A stretch of 64,000 nucleotides of DNA. Source: Bacillota bacterium (GTDB lineage Bacteria; Bacillota_I; Bacilli_A; Erysipelotrichales; Erysipelotrichaceae). Shown piece by piece: positions 55,932 to 64,000 of the stretch (position 1 is the stretch's first letter; the number at the start of each line of letters is the position of its first letter). Under the pieces are notes generated by a model. It searched no databases. It was not told the DNA's origin and saw only the letters and a program-made list of their open reading frames with translations. The position numbers and the translations under genes were made by a program. The stretch covers positions 28,443-92,442 of the forward strand of contig JAEWFD010000026.1 of assembly GCA_023388995.1 (NCBI GenBank), given 5' to 3'.

Positions 55932-57160
55932 TATGATTTCCCCTTCCTGGCTAAATATAATTTCCATTGTTTCAGGATCGGAAGAATTTGTTCAATCGCA
56001 ATATACGGAATCGTGCGGATCACAAGATCAAATTCACCTGCGTAAACATCAATCTGCGGATGAAAAGAGGATTTAAACTCAAATAAACCATCATCGAGGC
56101 TTCCTTGAACACCGCCGAAATTAAATCGTTCGCAGCCTTGTTCCTTCGCCCAGCGAATCGCTTCATAGCGCAGCAAATAAGCAGCATAATATTGCCTGTA
56201 AACATCGTTTAGCCCCGAATACAACAACTCTGTTGTTGTTTGATCGCGCACCAGCAGCAAGCCGCTGACTAACACACGAGGTCCATCAATTGCCATTCGT
56301 TCCTTGGCAAACTGCAGGTTCTTTTCCACCTTTGCTTGTTGTTTTGCCAGCGTCTCTTTGCGCTTGGCCGCTGTAGCCGGCAGCGCTTCATATTCCGCAA
56401 GAAGCGCATCCTTTTTTTCCGTTAATAATTCAATAACTGCCAGATGGTTGATGCATGCTAGCAACAGTATTGCACGATCTTGAAATGATTCCATCATAGT
56501 CTTGAAATACGCGCTGTCCCGCAGCACGATCCCTTGTCTTTTTTCGGTATATGCAATCATCGCCGAAAAATCTTCCACCCCTTGTACATCAACACGTTCT
56601 ATTTCAACACCATGTTCCATGGCATATGTAATTTTTTCTCTTGTTTTCTTAGGAAAGCTGTCTAGTTCTCCACTTCCTGTATAGCATAGCTGAAAGCGTG
56701 GCTGCGTGGCTTCATACATATCCAGCAAGTATCCTTTGTGCTTGATATGCAATTCAGAAAGTCCTTGCACGAGTTTAGGAAAACGATCTTGCTGCGCTTC
56801 TTCTTTTTGTGCAATGGAATAAGAGTGAAACACATTCGGATCAAACTTGATGCTGACAAAACGCTGTTTTTTTCCGAACTGACGCAACTGCTCAAAAAAG
56901 AATTTGCACAGCTGCGGCTGCGTGATCCCCAGCAACGGACCGCGCGGCATGTATCCAAATTTCATTCCCAGCGGCAATGAGCGAATTAAAAGCAAGGCCC
57001 CCGCAACCAGACTGCCATCTTTATATACACCGCAATACAGGTGATTCCATTCTTGCTTGACTGCTGCCCATGCAGATGATTGCATAATGCTATGATGAGC
57101 ATGTTTGCAGGCAAATGCATCAAATTCTTCTTTGCTGATATCGGTACGAAAGGTGTACAC
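55931..57160 (-). CDS. FemX/MurM-type peptidoglycan branching ligase, first copy
   Basis: A 409-residue Fem-family ligase: HSIMQSSAWAAVKQEWNHLY and FGYMPRGPLLGITQPQL at the N-terminus, a helical arm around residues 245-290 rich in Lys and Glu, and NFGGVQGSLDDGLFEFKSSF near the end. Together with the next gene it suggests a cross-bridge of at least two added residues (inference). First gene of the minus-strand unit that continues into the t6A cluster. Confidence 0.9.
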   Translation of the reverse strand: MYTFRTDISKEEFDAFACKHAHHSIMQSSAWAAVKQEWNHLYCGVYKDGSLVAGALLLIRSLPLGMKFGYMPRGPLLGITQPQLCKFFFEQLRQFGKKQRFVSIKFDPNVFHSYSIAQKEEAQQDRFPKLVQGLSELHIKHKGYLLDMYEATQPRFQLCYTGSGELDSFPKKTREKITYAMEHGVEIERVDVQGVEDFSAMIAYTEKRQGIVLRDSAYFKTMMESFQDRAILLLACINHLAVIELLTEKKDALLAEYEALPATAAKRKETLAKQQAKVEKNLQFAKERMAIDGPRVLVSGLLLVRDQTTTELLYSGLNDVYRQYYAAYLLRYEAIRWAKEQGCERFNFGGVQGSLDDGLFEFKSSFHPQIDVYAGEFDLVIRTIPYIAIEQILPILKQWKLYLARKGKS

Positions 57161-57404
57161 AAAATCCCTCCTCTACTGCTTGCTATTATAGCACGAACAA
57201 AGATATAAAAAGCACAGAAACAATCTCTTCTCTAAGAGATTGAAATCCATGCTTATCTGTTAACTAAACATTGAATCACTGATTGGCCATGATAATCGGC
57301 TATGCTAGTATAGCACAGTTAAAGTACAACTGCAAGGTTTCACTTGCTATCTCCTAACATGATATGAATTATGCTATACTGAAAGTATCACAAGGGGATA
57401 GACC

Positions 57405-57830
57405 ATGCGAAAAGGAATCCAGATCATCGTACTTACAGTCATAGTATTTCTGCTATCTTCCCTGCCATTTTACAGCAAGACTTACCCTGCAGCACGCATC
57501 TGGTTTCGCGACCCTGCTGAAAGCCAGCCTCAGGAATGGTATTCCTACGAAGTCACCGACACTTCATACAAACAAGCGGTAGCTCGCGTCTTATATCCTG
57601 ATGCACATCAGTTTCATGCAGCTGAACATGCCTTGGACTATAGCATGCTGCCTTCCATCCGGATTGAATATACAGACGGGACGAGTATTTCCTTTGGAAT
57701 CAACGCAACCTTCTTTCGCACGGTGCATGGGAACCCGCAAGGAACCTGGTTCATAACTCCTGAGGAATACGAGATATTACAATCCTACCAGGTGCATAGC
57801 ACCCAACTGGCAACTCCTTATCAACCATAA
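57405..57830 (+). CDS. Hypothetical membrane-anchored or secreted protein
   Basis: A 141-residue protein with one N-terminal hydrophobic segment (IIVLTVIVFLLSSLPFYS) acting as signal or anchor and a mixed alpha/beta extracytoplasmic domain (SIRIEYTDGTSISFGINAT). Not recognised. AAGGGG precedes the ATG; TGC-TATACT about 30 bases upstream is an extended -10. The gap from the fem genes (57161-57404) holds this promoter and a small hairpin (AATCTCTT/AAGAGATT) only. Confidence 0.65.
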   Translation: MRKGIQIIVLTVIVFLLSSLPFYSKTYPAARIWFRDPAESQPQEWYSYEVTDTSYKQAVARVLYPDAHQFHAAEHALDYSMLPSIRIEYTDGTSISFGINATFFRTVHGNPQGTWFITPEEYEILQSYQVHSTQLATPYQP

Positions 57831-57857
57831 ATCATTCAGTCCTTGTCCAGTGTCTTA

Positions 57858-58085
57858 TCAGCTTAAAAACTCATGTTTCTTTTTCTTGCCAACTTTGCTT
57901 TTCTTTCCGCTTTCATCTACAACCACAATTGTTTCTAAAGAAGATTCCAAATTGCTGCGGAAGGCTTGGATATATTCCTGCCGCAGGCGCTGCTGCTCGG
58001 CTTTCTCGGTCTCACTTAATCCGCTTTCCTTTGCTTTGCGCGCCAATTCGTTGATGCGCTTGATCATTTCATCTGTAACTGCCAT
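57858..58085 (-). CDS. DUF896 (YnzC-like) protein
   Basis: A 75-residue helical protein: DEMIKRINELARKAKESGLS, then EKAEQQRLRQEYIQAFRSNL, the DUF896 signature, with a lysine-rich tail. Function unknown; Bacillus YnzC is in the SOS region. The start ATG 58085 overlaps the stop of the ArsC-like gene as TAATG, with GGAAAGG nine bases upstream. Confidence 0.85.
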   Translation of the reverse strand: MAVTDEMIKRINELARKAKESGLSETEKAEQQRLRQEYIQAFRSNLESSLETIVVVDESGKKSKVGKKKKHEFLS

Positions 58086-58426
58086 TATTCCCATCCTTTC
58101 CAAATTTCCGGCTGATATCCAACCGTTGCCTGCTTGCCATTGCGAACGATCGGGGTTTTAAACAATTCCCAATGTTCCAGCAGCTTTTGTTCCACAGCTG
58201 CTTCATTGGGCTGATTCGCAATATATAAGTCCTGGTATGCTTTGCTTTGTTCATCAACTAGTTTCATGATTCCGCCAACAGCCCGCTTAACACTAGTATA
58301 CTCTTTTTCACTCAGTCCATAGCGCAGCAAATCAATATACTGAAATTTTATATTGCGCTCTTTGAAATAACGCTCAGCTTTTTTGGTATCAAAGCACTTA
58401 TTTTTACCATAGATTTGAATATTCAT
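58085..58426 (-). CDS. ArsC/Spx-family thioredoxin-fold protein
   Basis: A 113-residue protein of the arsenate reductase/Spx family: IQIYGKNKCFDTKKAERYFK has the single active-site Cys followed by the KK pair, and LFKTPIVRNGKQATVGYQPE is the cis-Pro region. A single Cys where Spx has CxxC suggests the YusI/YffB-like branch; arsenate reduction itself is not proven. CGGAGG lies five bases before ATG 58426. Confidence 0.85.
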   Translation of the reverse strand: MNIQIYGKNKCFDTKKAERYFKERNIKFQYIDLLRYGLSEKEYTSVKRAVGGIMKLVDEQSKAYQDLYIANQPNEAAVEQKLLEHWELFKTPIVRNGKQATVGYQPEIWKGWE

Positions 58427-58461
58427 AATAACCTCCGCCATTTATTGTAGTACAGATAAAG

Positions 58462-58487
58462 CTAAAAGAAAAGTGCCTGATGGCACT
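58462..58487 (-). terminator. Terminator of the liv operon
   Basis: Minus-strand AGTGCC, loop ATCA, GGCACT, then TTTCTTTT, immediately after the CBS-ACT gene. Confidence 0.8.
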
Positions 58488-59130
58488 ATCCTTGATTATG
58501 CAATACAGAAACAACTTCATAGCCGGCATCTTCCAGCTTCTTTACAATCTGATCTGATTCCAAAGTATTGATGCGGACAATCACAAGTTTTCCATTGTCT
58601 TCTTCATATACCGCAAGGTGGGTGATGCTGGCACCATAGTCTTTCATAATCGCTGTAATATCAGCAAGAATACCAACCTTATCTTCTTTCACAGCAATGG
58701 CGATACGGGTACCGGTATCCATAAATCCCAGCAAAGAAATAAAAGCATCGAAGATATCATCTTCTGTGATAATCCCCACTAAACCATCTTGTTCCATGAC
58801 CGGCAGGCAGCTGATGCGGTTGGTACGCATTAAGCGCACCGCTTCTTCCAGCAAAGCATCAGCATGAATCGTAATGACCTGTTTGGTCATGTAGTCTGCA
58901 ACCGTTGTTTTGGAAAGCAGATAATTGATTTCATACATGCTTAATGATGTAGCTTTGGTTGGCGAGGCTTTTTGAATATTGCCATCTGTAATCAGACCAA
59001 TCAGTTTTTTCTCTTTCAGCACCGGAATGCGATGCACTCCGGAATCATTCATGAGTGACAGCGCATCAGATATCGTTGCACTGCTTTGAATCGTTACGAC
59101 CGGTTTGGTCATATAGTTTCGTACAAACAT
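58486..59130 (-). CDS. CBS-ACT domain protein (AcuB-like)
   Basis: A 214-residue cytosolic protein with two CBS domains (VRNYMTKPVVTIQSSATISD and VADYMTKQVITIHADALLEE) followed by an ACT domain (VGILADITAIMKDYGASITH). CBS pairs bind adenosine nucleotides and ACT domains bind amino acids. It starts three bases after livF, so it is the last gene of the branched-chain amino acid transport operon and may report transport or energy state; that role is inference. Confidence 0.87.
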   Translation of the reverse strand: MFVRNYMTKPVVTIQSSATISDALSLMNDSGVHRIPVLKEKKLIGLITDGNIQKASPTKATSLSMYEINYLLSKTTVADYMTKQVITIHADALLEEAVRLMRTNRISCLPVMEQDGLVGIITEDDIFDAFISLLGFMDTGTRIAIAVKEDKVGILADITAIMKDYGASITHLAVYEEDNGKLVIVRINTLESDQIVKKLEDAGYEVVSVLHNQG

Positions 59131-59133
59131 ATG

Positions 59134-59838
59134 TTATCCTCCCAAATACGCCTTCTGAATGGCTTCACTTTGCATGAGCTCGGCTCCGCTGCCGCTTAAG
59201 GCAATACTGCCGGTCTCCATTACATAGGCCCGATTGGCAATCGAAAGGGCCATTTTTGCGTTCTGTTCAACCAGCAAGATTGTTGTACCTTGCTGATTGA
59301 TTGATACAATGATATCAAAAATCTCGCGTACCAAAAGCGGTGCCAGTCCCATTGATGGTTCATCCAGAAGCAGCAGCTTCGGCTTCGACATCAAGGCACG
59401 GGACATCGCCAGCATTTGCTGCTCTCCGCCGCTCAGGGTGCCAGCCAGTTGATTGATCCGTTCTTTTAATCTTGGAAAACGCAGGAACATATCTTCCAGA
59501 TCCTGCTTAATTTGGGCTTTATCTTTGCGCAAATATGCTCCCAGCTGCAAATTTTCCAAAACCGTCATATGCGGAAAAATCCGCCTTCCTTCCGGCACTT
59601 GAATTAGTCCTTGTTCCACCATTTTGCGGGCATCTTTGTTCTGAATCTCCTGTCCCAAAAAAGTGATCGTCCCTTTTTTGGCTTGTTCCAATCCAGAAAT
59701 AGCTCGCAATGTTGAGGTTTTACCAGCCCCGTTGGCTCCAATCAAAGTCACGATTTCTTTTTCCTGCACCGTCAGGCTGATGCCTTTCAATGCCTTAATC
59801 ATGCCATACTGGACTTCTAAGTCTTTAATTTCCAACAT
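59134..59838 (-). CDS. livF: Branched-chain amino acid ABC transporter ATPase LivF
   Basis: A 234-residue ABC ATPase of the LivF type: TLIGANGAGKTSTLRAISGL (Walker A), TLSGGEQQMLAMSRALMSKP (signature) and LLLDEPSMGLAPLLVREIFD (Walker B and the LivF-specific GLAP). It pairs with LivG to energise uptake. Three bases after livG. Confidence 0.96.
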   Translation of the reverse strand: MLEIKDLEVQYGMIKALKGISLTVQEKEIVTLIGANGAGKTSTLRAISGLEQAKKGTITFLGQEIQNKDARKMVEQGLIQVPEGRRIFPHMTVLENLQLGAYLRKDKAQIKQDLEDMFLRFPRLKERINQLAGTLSGGEQQMLAMSRALMSKPKLLLLDEPSMGLAPLLVREIFDIIVSINQQGTTILLVEQNAKMALSIANRAYVMETGSIALSGSGAELMQSEAIQKAYLGG

Positions 59839-59840
59839 GG

Positions 59841-60617
59841 CTATATCTCCTCTCCCAGGTATGCTTGAATAACCTTTTTATTTTGCTTGATTTCCAGCGG
59901 CGTCCCTTTCGCAATCAAGCGTCCGTAATCCAATACAAAGATCTTTTCACAGACATCCATGACAAGGGACATATCGTGTTCAATCAGTAAAATAGTAACA
60001 TGGAACTCCTTGCTGATCCGTTTGATCAGCTGCGTCAGCTCGGATGTTTCATGAGGGTTCATTCCGGCTGCTGGTTCATCTAAGAACAGTAGGATTGGAT
60101 CATTGGCCAGTGCGCGCGCAATTTCTAACCGCCGTTGTTCGCCATATGGTAAATTACGTGCCAGCTCCTGCTGCTTGTGATCCAGCTGCAGAATGCGCAG
60201 AAGCTCTATTGCTTTTGCCTCTACCTCCTGCTCAATGCGGTAAAACTTCGGCAAGCGCAGCAATGCGCTGAACAGACCGTAGCCCACATTCTTGTGCATC
60301 CCGATTTTGACGTTTTCCAATACCGTCATATTTTTGAATAAGCGAATATTCTGGAAAGTTCGTCCTAACCCCATCTGACTGATCACATGTGTTTTGCATT
60401 GATCCAGCCTGGTGACTGTACCACTTACTTCTAGTTCAATGGTACCTGATGTCGGTTCATACACACCGGTTAGCAAATTAAATAATGTTGTTTTTCCTGC
60501 CCCATTGGGACCAATCAAACCGGCAAGTTCTCCTTGTTCCAAAGTTAAGCTAACACTGGAAACAGCCGCCAAACCACCGAAATTTTTTGATAATTCTTTT
60601 ACTGTCAGCAAACTCAT
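59841..60617 (-). CDS. livG: Branched-chain amino acid ABC transporter ATPase LivG
   Basis: A 258-residue ABC ATPase: LIGPNGAGKTTLFNLLTGVY (Walker A), GLGRTFQNIRLFKNMTVLEN, LPYGEQRRLEIARALANDP and LFLDEPAAGMNPHETSEL are LivG-specific. Overlaps livM by four bases. Confidence 0.96.
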   Translation of the reverse strand: MSLLTVKELSKNFGGLAAVSSVSLTLEQGELAGLIGPNGAGKTTLFNLLTGVYEPTSGTIELEVSGTVTRLDQCKTHVISQMGLGRTFQNIRLFKNMTVLENVKIGMHKNVGYGLFSALLRLPKFYRIEQEVEAKAIELLRILQLDHKQQELARNLPYGEQRRLEIARALANDPILLFLDEPAAGMNPHETSELTQLIKRISKEFHVTILLIEHDMSLVMDVCEKIFVLDYGRLIAKGTPLEIKQNKKVIQAYLGEEI

Positions 60618-61585
60618 TTCCGCAGCTCCTTTCGTTGTTTCCAGCGCTTCTGCAGCGCAGACATTGTAAACTCCTTGGTTCCCAAGATACCTTGCGGACG
60701 GTAAATCATGATAAGCACCAAAGCTACCGCATATAAAATCATGCGCAGCTGGGCAAAGGACTGCAAGTACATGCTGATCAGTCCCAGCAAAATACCGGCA
60801 AGAACACTTCCGGTCATGCTGCCGATCCCGCCAAAGACCACAATTACCAAAATATCAATCGACTTCGCAAACCCAAAATCAGAAGGTTTTACAAAGAAGA
60901 AATAACATGCAAACAAGCCACCCGCCATTGCTGCCAGCATAGCCCCTAAAATGAAAGCCATACTCTTGTATTTCGTCAGATGAATGCCAACCGATTCAGC
61001 CGCAATCTCATCTTCCCGGATGGCAAGGCAGGCGCGGCCTGCTTTGCTGCGGGCAAAGTTAGCAATCACAATCAAGGTAATAACCAGCAGTATATAAACC
61101 AATGTCCAGTTGGTTAATTTAGGTACATTGCTCAATCCCGCAGCACCGTTCGTAATTTTCATGTTCAATACTGCGATCCGGATAATCTCGGAGAATCCAA
61201 GCGTTGCGATAGCCAGATAGTCGCCCTTCAGCCGTAAGGTTGGAATAGCCACAACCAGGGCTACCAAAGCGCTGATAAGTGCCCCCAGCAAGATACCAAG
61301 AAGCAAACCCCAAACAGTTGGATTGCTTTTTGTTACAATAGCTGTCGTATAGGCACCTATGCACATAAACCCGGCATGGCCTAATGAAAATTGTCCGCAG
61401 ACGCCGATTACCAAGTTCAAAGATAAAGCCAGAATAATATTAATTCCAATTGTAATCAACGTGATCTGGTAATAGGCATGAATGATATCCATTTGAATCA
61501 AGAGAGCTACTATGGCATAGATCACAATCGCCAGCAACATCCAGAATGCATTCAACCGATTCAGCAAAGGAAAGGTTCGTTTCAT
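60614..61585 (-). CDS. livM: Branched-chain amino acid ABC transporter permease LivM
   Basis: A 323-residue permease with about nine hydrophobic segments. LVIGVCGQFSLGHAGFMCIG, RLKGDYLAIATLGFSEIIRI and SMTGSVLAGILLGLISMYLQ are typical of LivM. It lies between livH and livG with a three-base gap and a four-base overlap. Confidence 0.95.
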   Translation of the reverse strand: MKRTFPLLNRLNAFWMLLAIVIYAIVALLIQMDIIHAYYQITLITIGINIILALSLNLVIGVCGQFSLGHAGFMCIGAYTTAIVTKSNPTVWGLLLGILLGALISALVALVVAIPTLRLKGDYLAIATLGFSEIIRIAVLNMKITNGAAGLSNVPKLTNWTLVYILLVITLIVIANFARSKAGRACLAIREDEIAAESVGIHLTKYKSMAFILGAMLAAMAGGLFACYFFFVKPSDFGFAKSIDILVIVVFGGIGSMTGSVLAGILLGLISMYLQSFAQLRMILYAVALVLIMIYRPQGILGTKEFTMSALQKRWKQRKELRK

Positions 61586-61588
61586 ATC

Positions 61589-62467
61589 CTACACCTTCTC
61601 TTTCGTATGCTTGCCCAGCAAGCCTGCCGGCTTCAACAGCAAAATGACAATCAAGATACCATAAACAACTGCATCTTTATAGAGTGAACTTCCATATCCG
61701 CTGACCATCGTTTCAATCATGCCAATGGAAAAGCCGCCGATCATTGCTCCCGGAATCAATCCGATGCCGCCGAACACAGCCGCAATGAATGCTTTCAACC
61801 CCGGTGCAACGCCCATGAGCGGTGAAATAGTATTGTAGTAGACACCAACGAGAATGCCGGCAGCACCTGCCAATGCAGAGCCGATTGCAAAGGTAAAGGA
61901 AATCGTAGCATCAACTTGAATTCCCATCAACTTTGCTGCGTCACTGTCAACCGAGACCGCACGCATCGCTCTTCCCATATTGGTTTTCTTGACAATGAAT
62001 TGCAGAAGCACCATCAAGCTGATAGTTGTCAGGAAAATATAAATCTGCTGCAGCGTAATCCGGGCACCTAGAAAAAAGAAAACCTGATCCTGGATCACTC
62101 CCGAATACGTTCGAATACTGGTTCCCATTACTTCCATTGTCGTATATTCCAAGAAAAACGATACGCCAATCGCTGTAATCAGTGCCGCAATTCTGGTTGC
62201 ATTGCGCAGCGGCCGGTACGCAATTTTCTCAATTAAAATTCCCAGCAACGCACAAGCCAGCATGGATATCAGCAAGGACACAAAAAAATTCAGCTTTGCA
62301 TAGGTAATACAGGCATAGCCAATGTATGCCCCCAGCATATACATGTCACCATGTGCAAAATTAATTAACCGGATAATCCCATAGACCATGGTATATCCAA
62401 GCGCAATCAGAGCATAGATACTCCCCAGCGACAAACCATTGATGATCTGTTGGACCAATTGATTCAT
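61589..62467 (-). CDS. livH: Branched-chain amino acid ABC transporter permease LivH
   Basis: A 292-residue permease: ALGYTMVYGIIRLINFAHGD, the conserved start, and VFGGIGLIPGAMIGGFSIGM near the end identify LivH. About eight membrane segments. It follows livK after a hairpin terminator, so it is probably made at a lower level than the binding protein. Confidence 0.95.
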   Translation of the reverse strand: MNQLVQQIINGLSLGSIYALIALGYTMVYGIIRLINFAHGDMYMLGAYIGYACITYAKLNFFVSLLISMLACALLGILIEKIAYRPLRNATRIAALITAIGVSFFLEYTTMEVMGTSIRTYSGVIQDQVFFFLGARITLQQIYIFLTTISLMVLLQFIVKKTNMGRAMRAVSVDSDAAKLMGIQVDATISFTFAIGSALAGAAGILVGVYYNTISPLMGVAPGLKAFIAAVFGGIGLIPGAMIGGFSIGMIETMVSGYGSSLYKDAVVYGILIVILLLKPAGLLGKHTKEKV

Positions 62468-62486
62468 ACATTCTCCCTCTTTCTAG

Positions 62487-62518
62487 TATAAAATAGGCGA
62501 AAGCATGCTTTCGCCTAT
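62487..62518 (-). terminator. Intraoperonic terminator between livK and livH
   Basis: The 26-base perfect palindrome at 62493-62518 (ATAGGCGAAAGCA and its complement) is followed on the minus strand by TTTTATA. Partial read-through would give excess binding protein over permease. Confidence 0.85.
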
Positions 62519-62529
62519 CACACTTATCC

Positions 62530-63690
62530 TTATTTACTTACGGTAATCTCTACACTATTGGTTTGAACACCATCTTTTACTTCTACGACCAATACGGATT
62601 TGATGGCATTGTGCAATTCATCAAACGTAATGCTTCCGGTAACACCCTTGAAGTCTTTCGTTGCCAGAAGTGCATCTTTGACTTTCACCGGGTCCGTGCT
62701 ATCCGCACGTTTGATTGCATCAAGCAGAAGCGCAGCTGCATCATATCCCAAGGCATTGAACATCCCCGGCTCCTTGCCGTATTCCCTCTTAAATGCTGAT
62801 ACAAAGTCCTTCACCAGCGGATCTTCCGTTACTGTTGTGTAAGCAGTTGTGAAGTACACGCGATTCAGTGCGGCGGCACCGGCAATGTCCAAGAGGGAAG
62901 GAGAGTCAAAGCCGTCGCCACCGATGATCGCTTTATCAATCCCAAGCTCGCGAGCTTGTTTGATAATCAATCCAACTTCAGAATAATATCCTGGGATATA
63001 AATGACATCGAAGTCCATATCTTTGATTTTGGTTAATACAGAGCTAAAATCTTTATCGCCTTCTACATAGGCCTCGGAAGCTATAATGCTCCCCCCGTTT
63101 TTTGTAAAATGTTCGTTAAAATTCTTCGCAAGACCTTTTGCATAATCACTGGAGGAATCTCCGATGATTACAGCTTTCGCAGCATTCAGATGTTCTTTCG
63201 CAAAGATTGCCATCGCCGTTCCCTGGAAAGAATCCAAGAAGCAAACCCGGAATGCATACTCATAAACGCTACTCGGATCATCTGCTTTTTCCAACGTAAT
63301 TCCATCTGCGGTTGCGGACGGAGAGATCAGCGGAACTTTATGCTGATTCGCGACAGAATATGAAGCTGCGGTAATTCCGGAAGTTGCAGGACCTACGACA
63401 CCGGCAACCTTTTCCATTGTTCCCAGTTTCGTCATAACCGATACAGCTTCAGCCGTTTCTGATTTGTTATCCAGCTTTACAACCTCAATTGTTTTTCCTA
63501 AAAGACCGCCTCTTTCATTTGCTAGTTTGACTGCCAGTGAAGCTCCCTTTTCTTCATCGTTACCATAATCAGCTACAACTCCTGTTAATTCAAAGTTGAA
63601 GCCTATTTTTACCCCGCTAGACGGGGACGCAGGTTTACTGCACCCGCTGACCAAAGCCATCACAAGGATGGCTGCTATCCATTTCTTCAT
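62530..63690 (-). CDS. livK: Branched-chain amino acid binding lipoprotein LivK/LivJ
   Basis: A 386-residue lipoprotein: signal peptide ending LVSGC (Cys17), then VKIGFNFELTGVVADYGNDE and KGASLAVKLANERGGLLGKT, the Peripla_BP_6 start. VVGPATSGITAASYSVANQH and VYIPGYYSEVGLIIKQAREL are further family segments. It captures Leu, Ile or Val outside the cell for LivHMGF; the exact ligand is not proven. First gene of the operon. Confidence 0.94.
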   Translation of the reverse strand: MKKWIAAILVMALVSGCSKPASPSSGVKIGFNFELTGVVADYGNDEEKGASLAVKLANERGGLLGKTIEVVKLDNKSETAEAVSVMTKLGTMEKVAGVVGPATSGITAASYSVANQHKVPLISPSATADGITLEKADDPSSVYEYAFRVCFLDSFQGTAMAIFAKEHLNAAKAVIIGDSSSDYAKGLAKNFNEHFTKNGGSIIASEAYVEGDKDFSSVLTKIKDMDFDVIYIPGYYSEVGLIIKQARELGIDKAIIGGDGFDSPSLLDIAGAAALNRVYFTTAYTTVTEDPLVKDFVSAFKREYGKEPGMFNALGYDAAALLLDAIKRADSTDPVKVKDALLATKDFKGVTGSITFDELHNAIKSVLVVEVKDGVQTNSVEITVSK

Positions 63691-63729
63691 ACAAAACCTT
63701 CTTTCCTTCCTCTATGCTAGATTAGAAAT

Positions 63730-63758
63730 ACTATACCGAAAGTAAATGTAAATGTCAA
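63730..63758 (-). promoter_or_regulatory. liv operon promoter
   Basis: Minus-strand TTGACA, 17-base spacer, TATAGT, about 35 bases before the livK start. No CodY or other operator could be fixed by eye. Confidence 0.8.
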
Positions 63759-63872
63759 GAAACAGTTTGAAATAATGACCGTTTTATTTCAAATCAAATG
63801 AAATTTTACTGTAACAAAAATCGCACTTTTCTTTGCAATCAAAGAAGTAAATGATATCCGTATATGTAAACA

Positions 63873-63900
63873 TAAAAAAAGCCAATCGAATCGATTGACT
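63873..63900 (-). terminator. rRNA operon terminator
   Basis: Minus-strand GTCAATCG pairs with CGATTGGC across ATT, followed by TTTTTTTAT, a few bases after the 5S rRNA end. Confidence 0.88.
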
Positions 63901-63907
63901 TTTTCGG

Positions 63908-64000
63908 ATTGCCTGGCAACTAGCTATTTTGACTATGGCATGCATAGCTATCTTCGCCGTAAAGATGCTTAACTTCTGTGTTCGGGATGGGAACAGGTGT
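63908..64000 (-). rRNA. rrf: 5S ribosomal RNA, 3' part
   Basis: On the minus strand the sequence opens ACACCTGTTCCCATCCCGAA and continues CACAGAAGTTAAGC, the invariant core of bacterial 5S rRNA, ending near GTTGCCAGGCA. The 5' end lies beyond the window edge. The 3' boundary is estimated from the acceptor-like helix and the terminator. Confidence 0.92.

Overview
The window looks like a chromosome segment of a low-to-moderate GC Firmicute, most likely an Erysipelotrichia-type gut bacterium (inference). The support is: lysine riboswitch and T-box leaders, a CIRCE-controlled groES-groEL operon, Rex, strong AGGAGG ribosome sites, tandem FemX-like ligases, a LicD phosphotransferase and a YjcZ-like peptide. 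I could not run a database search, so the taxonomy is tentative.

Layout. 0-2.2 kb: a lysine-riboswitch operon (APC permease, then a YtcJ-like amidohydrolase cut by the window edge). 2.3-6.4 kb: an XRE remnant and a TetR-led operon (two flavodoxin-fold enzymes, a methyltransferase, a membrane-anchored alpha/beta hydrolase). 6.5-13.1 kb: an orphan chemoreceptor, a sugar kinase operon with an AlaX editing protein, and an RNA methyltransferase plus pseudouridine synthase pair. 13.1-15.5 kb: a C1q/BclA-like surface protein, then an unusually structured RNA with its own promoter and terminator in front of a C39-like lipoprotein. 15.6-20.3 kb: an Rrf2 operon with an apparent operator, two small membrane peptides, a patatin, and a TetR-flavoprotein pair. 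20.3-28.5 kb: groE, cardiolipin synthase, ABC-F protein, a Crp-like sensor, an amidase and LicD. 28.6-32.3 kb: two tandem membrane receptors with substrate-binding and EAL domains, one with an intact and one with a decayed EAL site. 32.4-35.2 kb: the queuosine operon tgt-queA-queH.

35.2-42.2 kb is accessory DNA: AT-rich lipoproteins, decayed fragments, an IS200/IS605 element and a degraded prophage (late regulator, holin, holin-like peptide, M23 lysin, ImmR/ImmA pair), ending at tRNA-Thr(CGU). A second, broken copy of the lysis cassette lies at 36.6-36.8 kb.

42.4-64 kb is mostly core: a CPBP protease, a MarR operon with two oxidoreductases, a SIMPL protein, a LysM/G5/M23 cell-wall hydrolase, an MFS transporter, T-box-controlled asnS, rex, the t6A genes (tsaE-tsaB-rimI-tsaD), two Fem-type ligases, an ArsC-like protein, DUF896, and a complete branched-chain amino acid ABC transporter (livK-livH-livM-livG-livF) with a CBS-ACT protein. 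The window ends inside a 5S rRNA on the minus strand. The observations most worth a second look are the structured RNA at 14.2 kb, the paired EAL receptors, and the holin-lysin reading-frame fusion.
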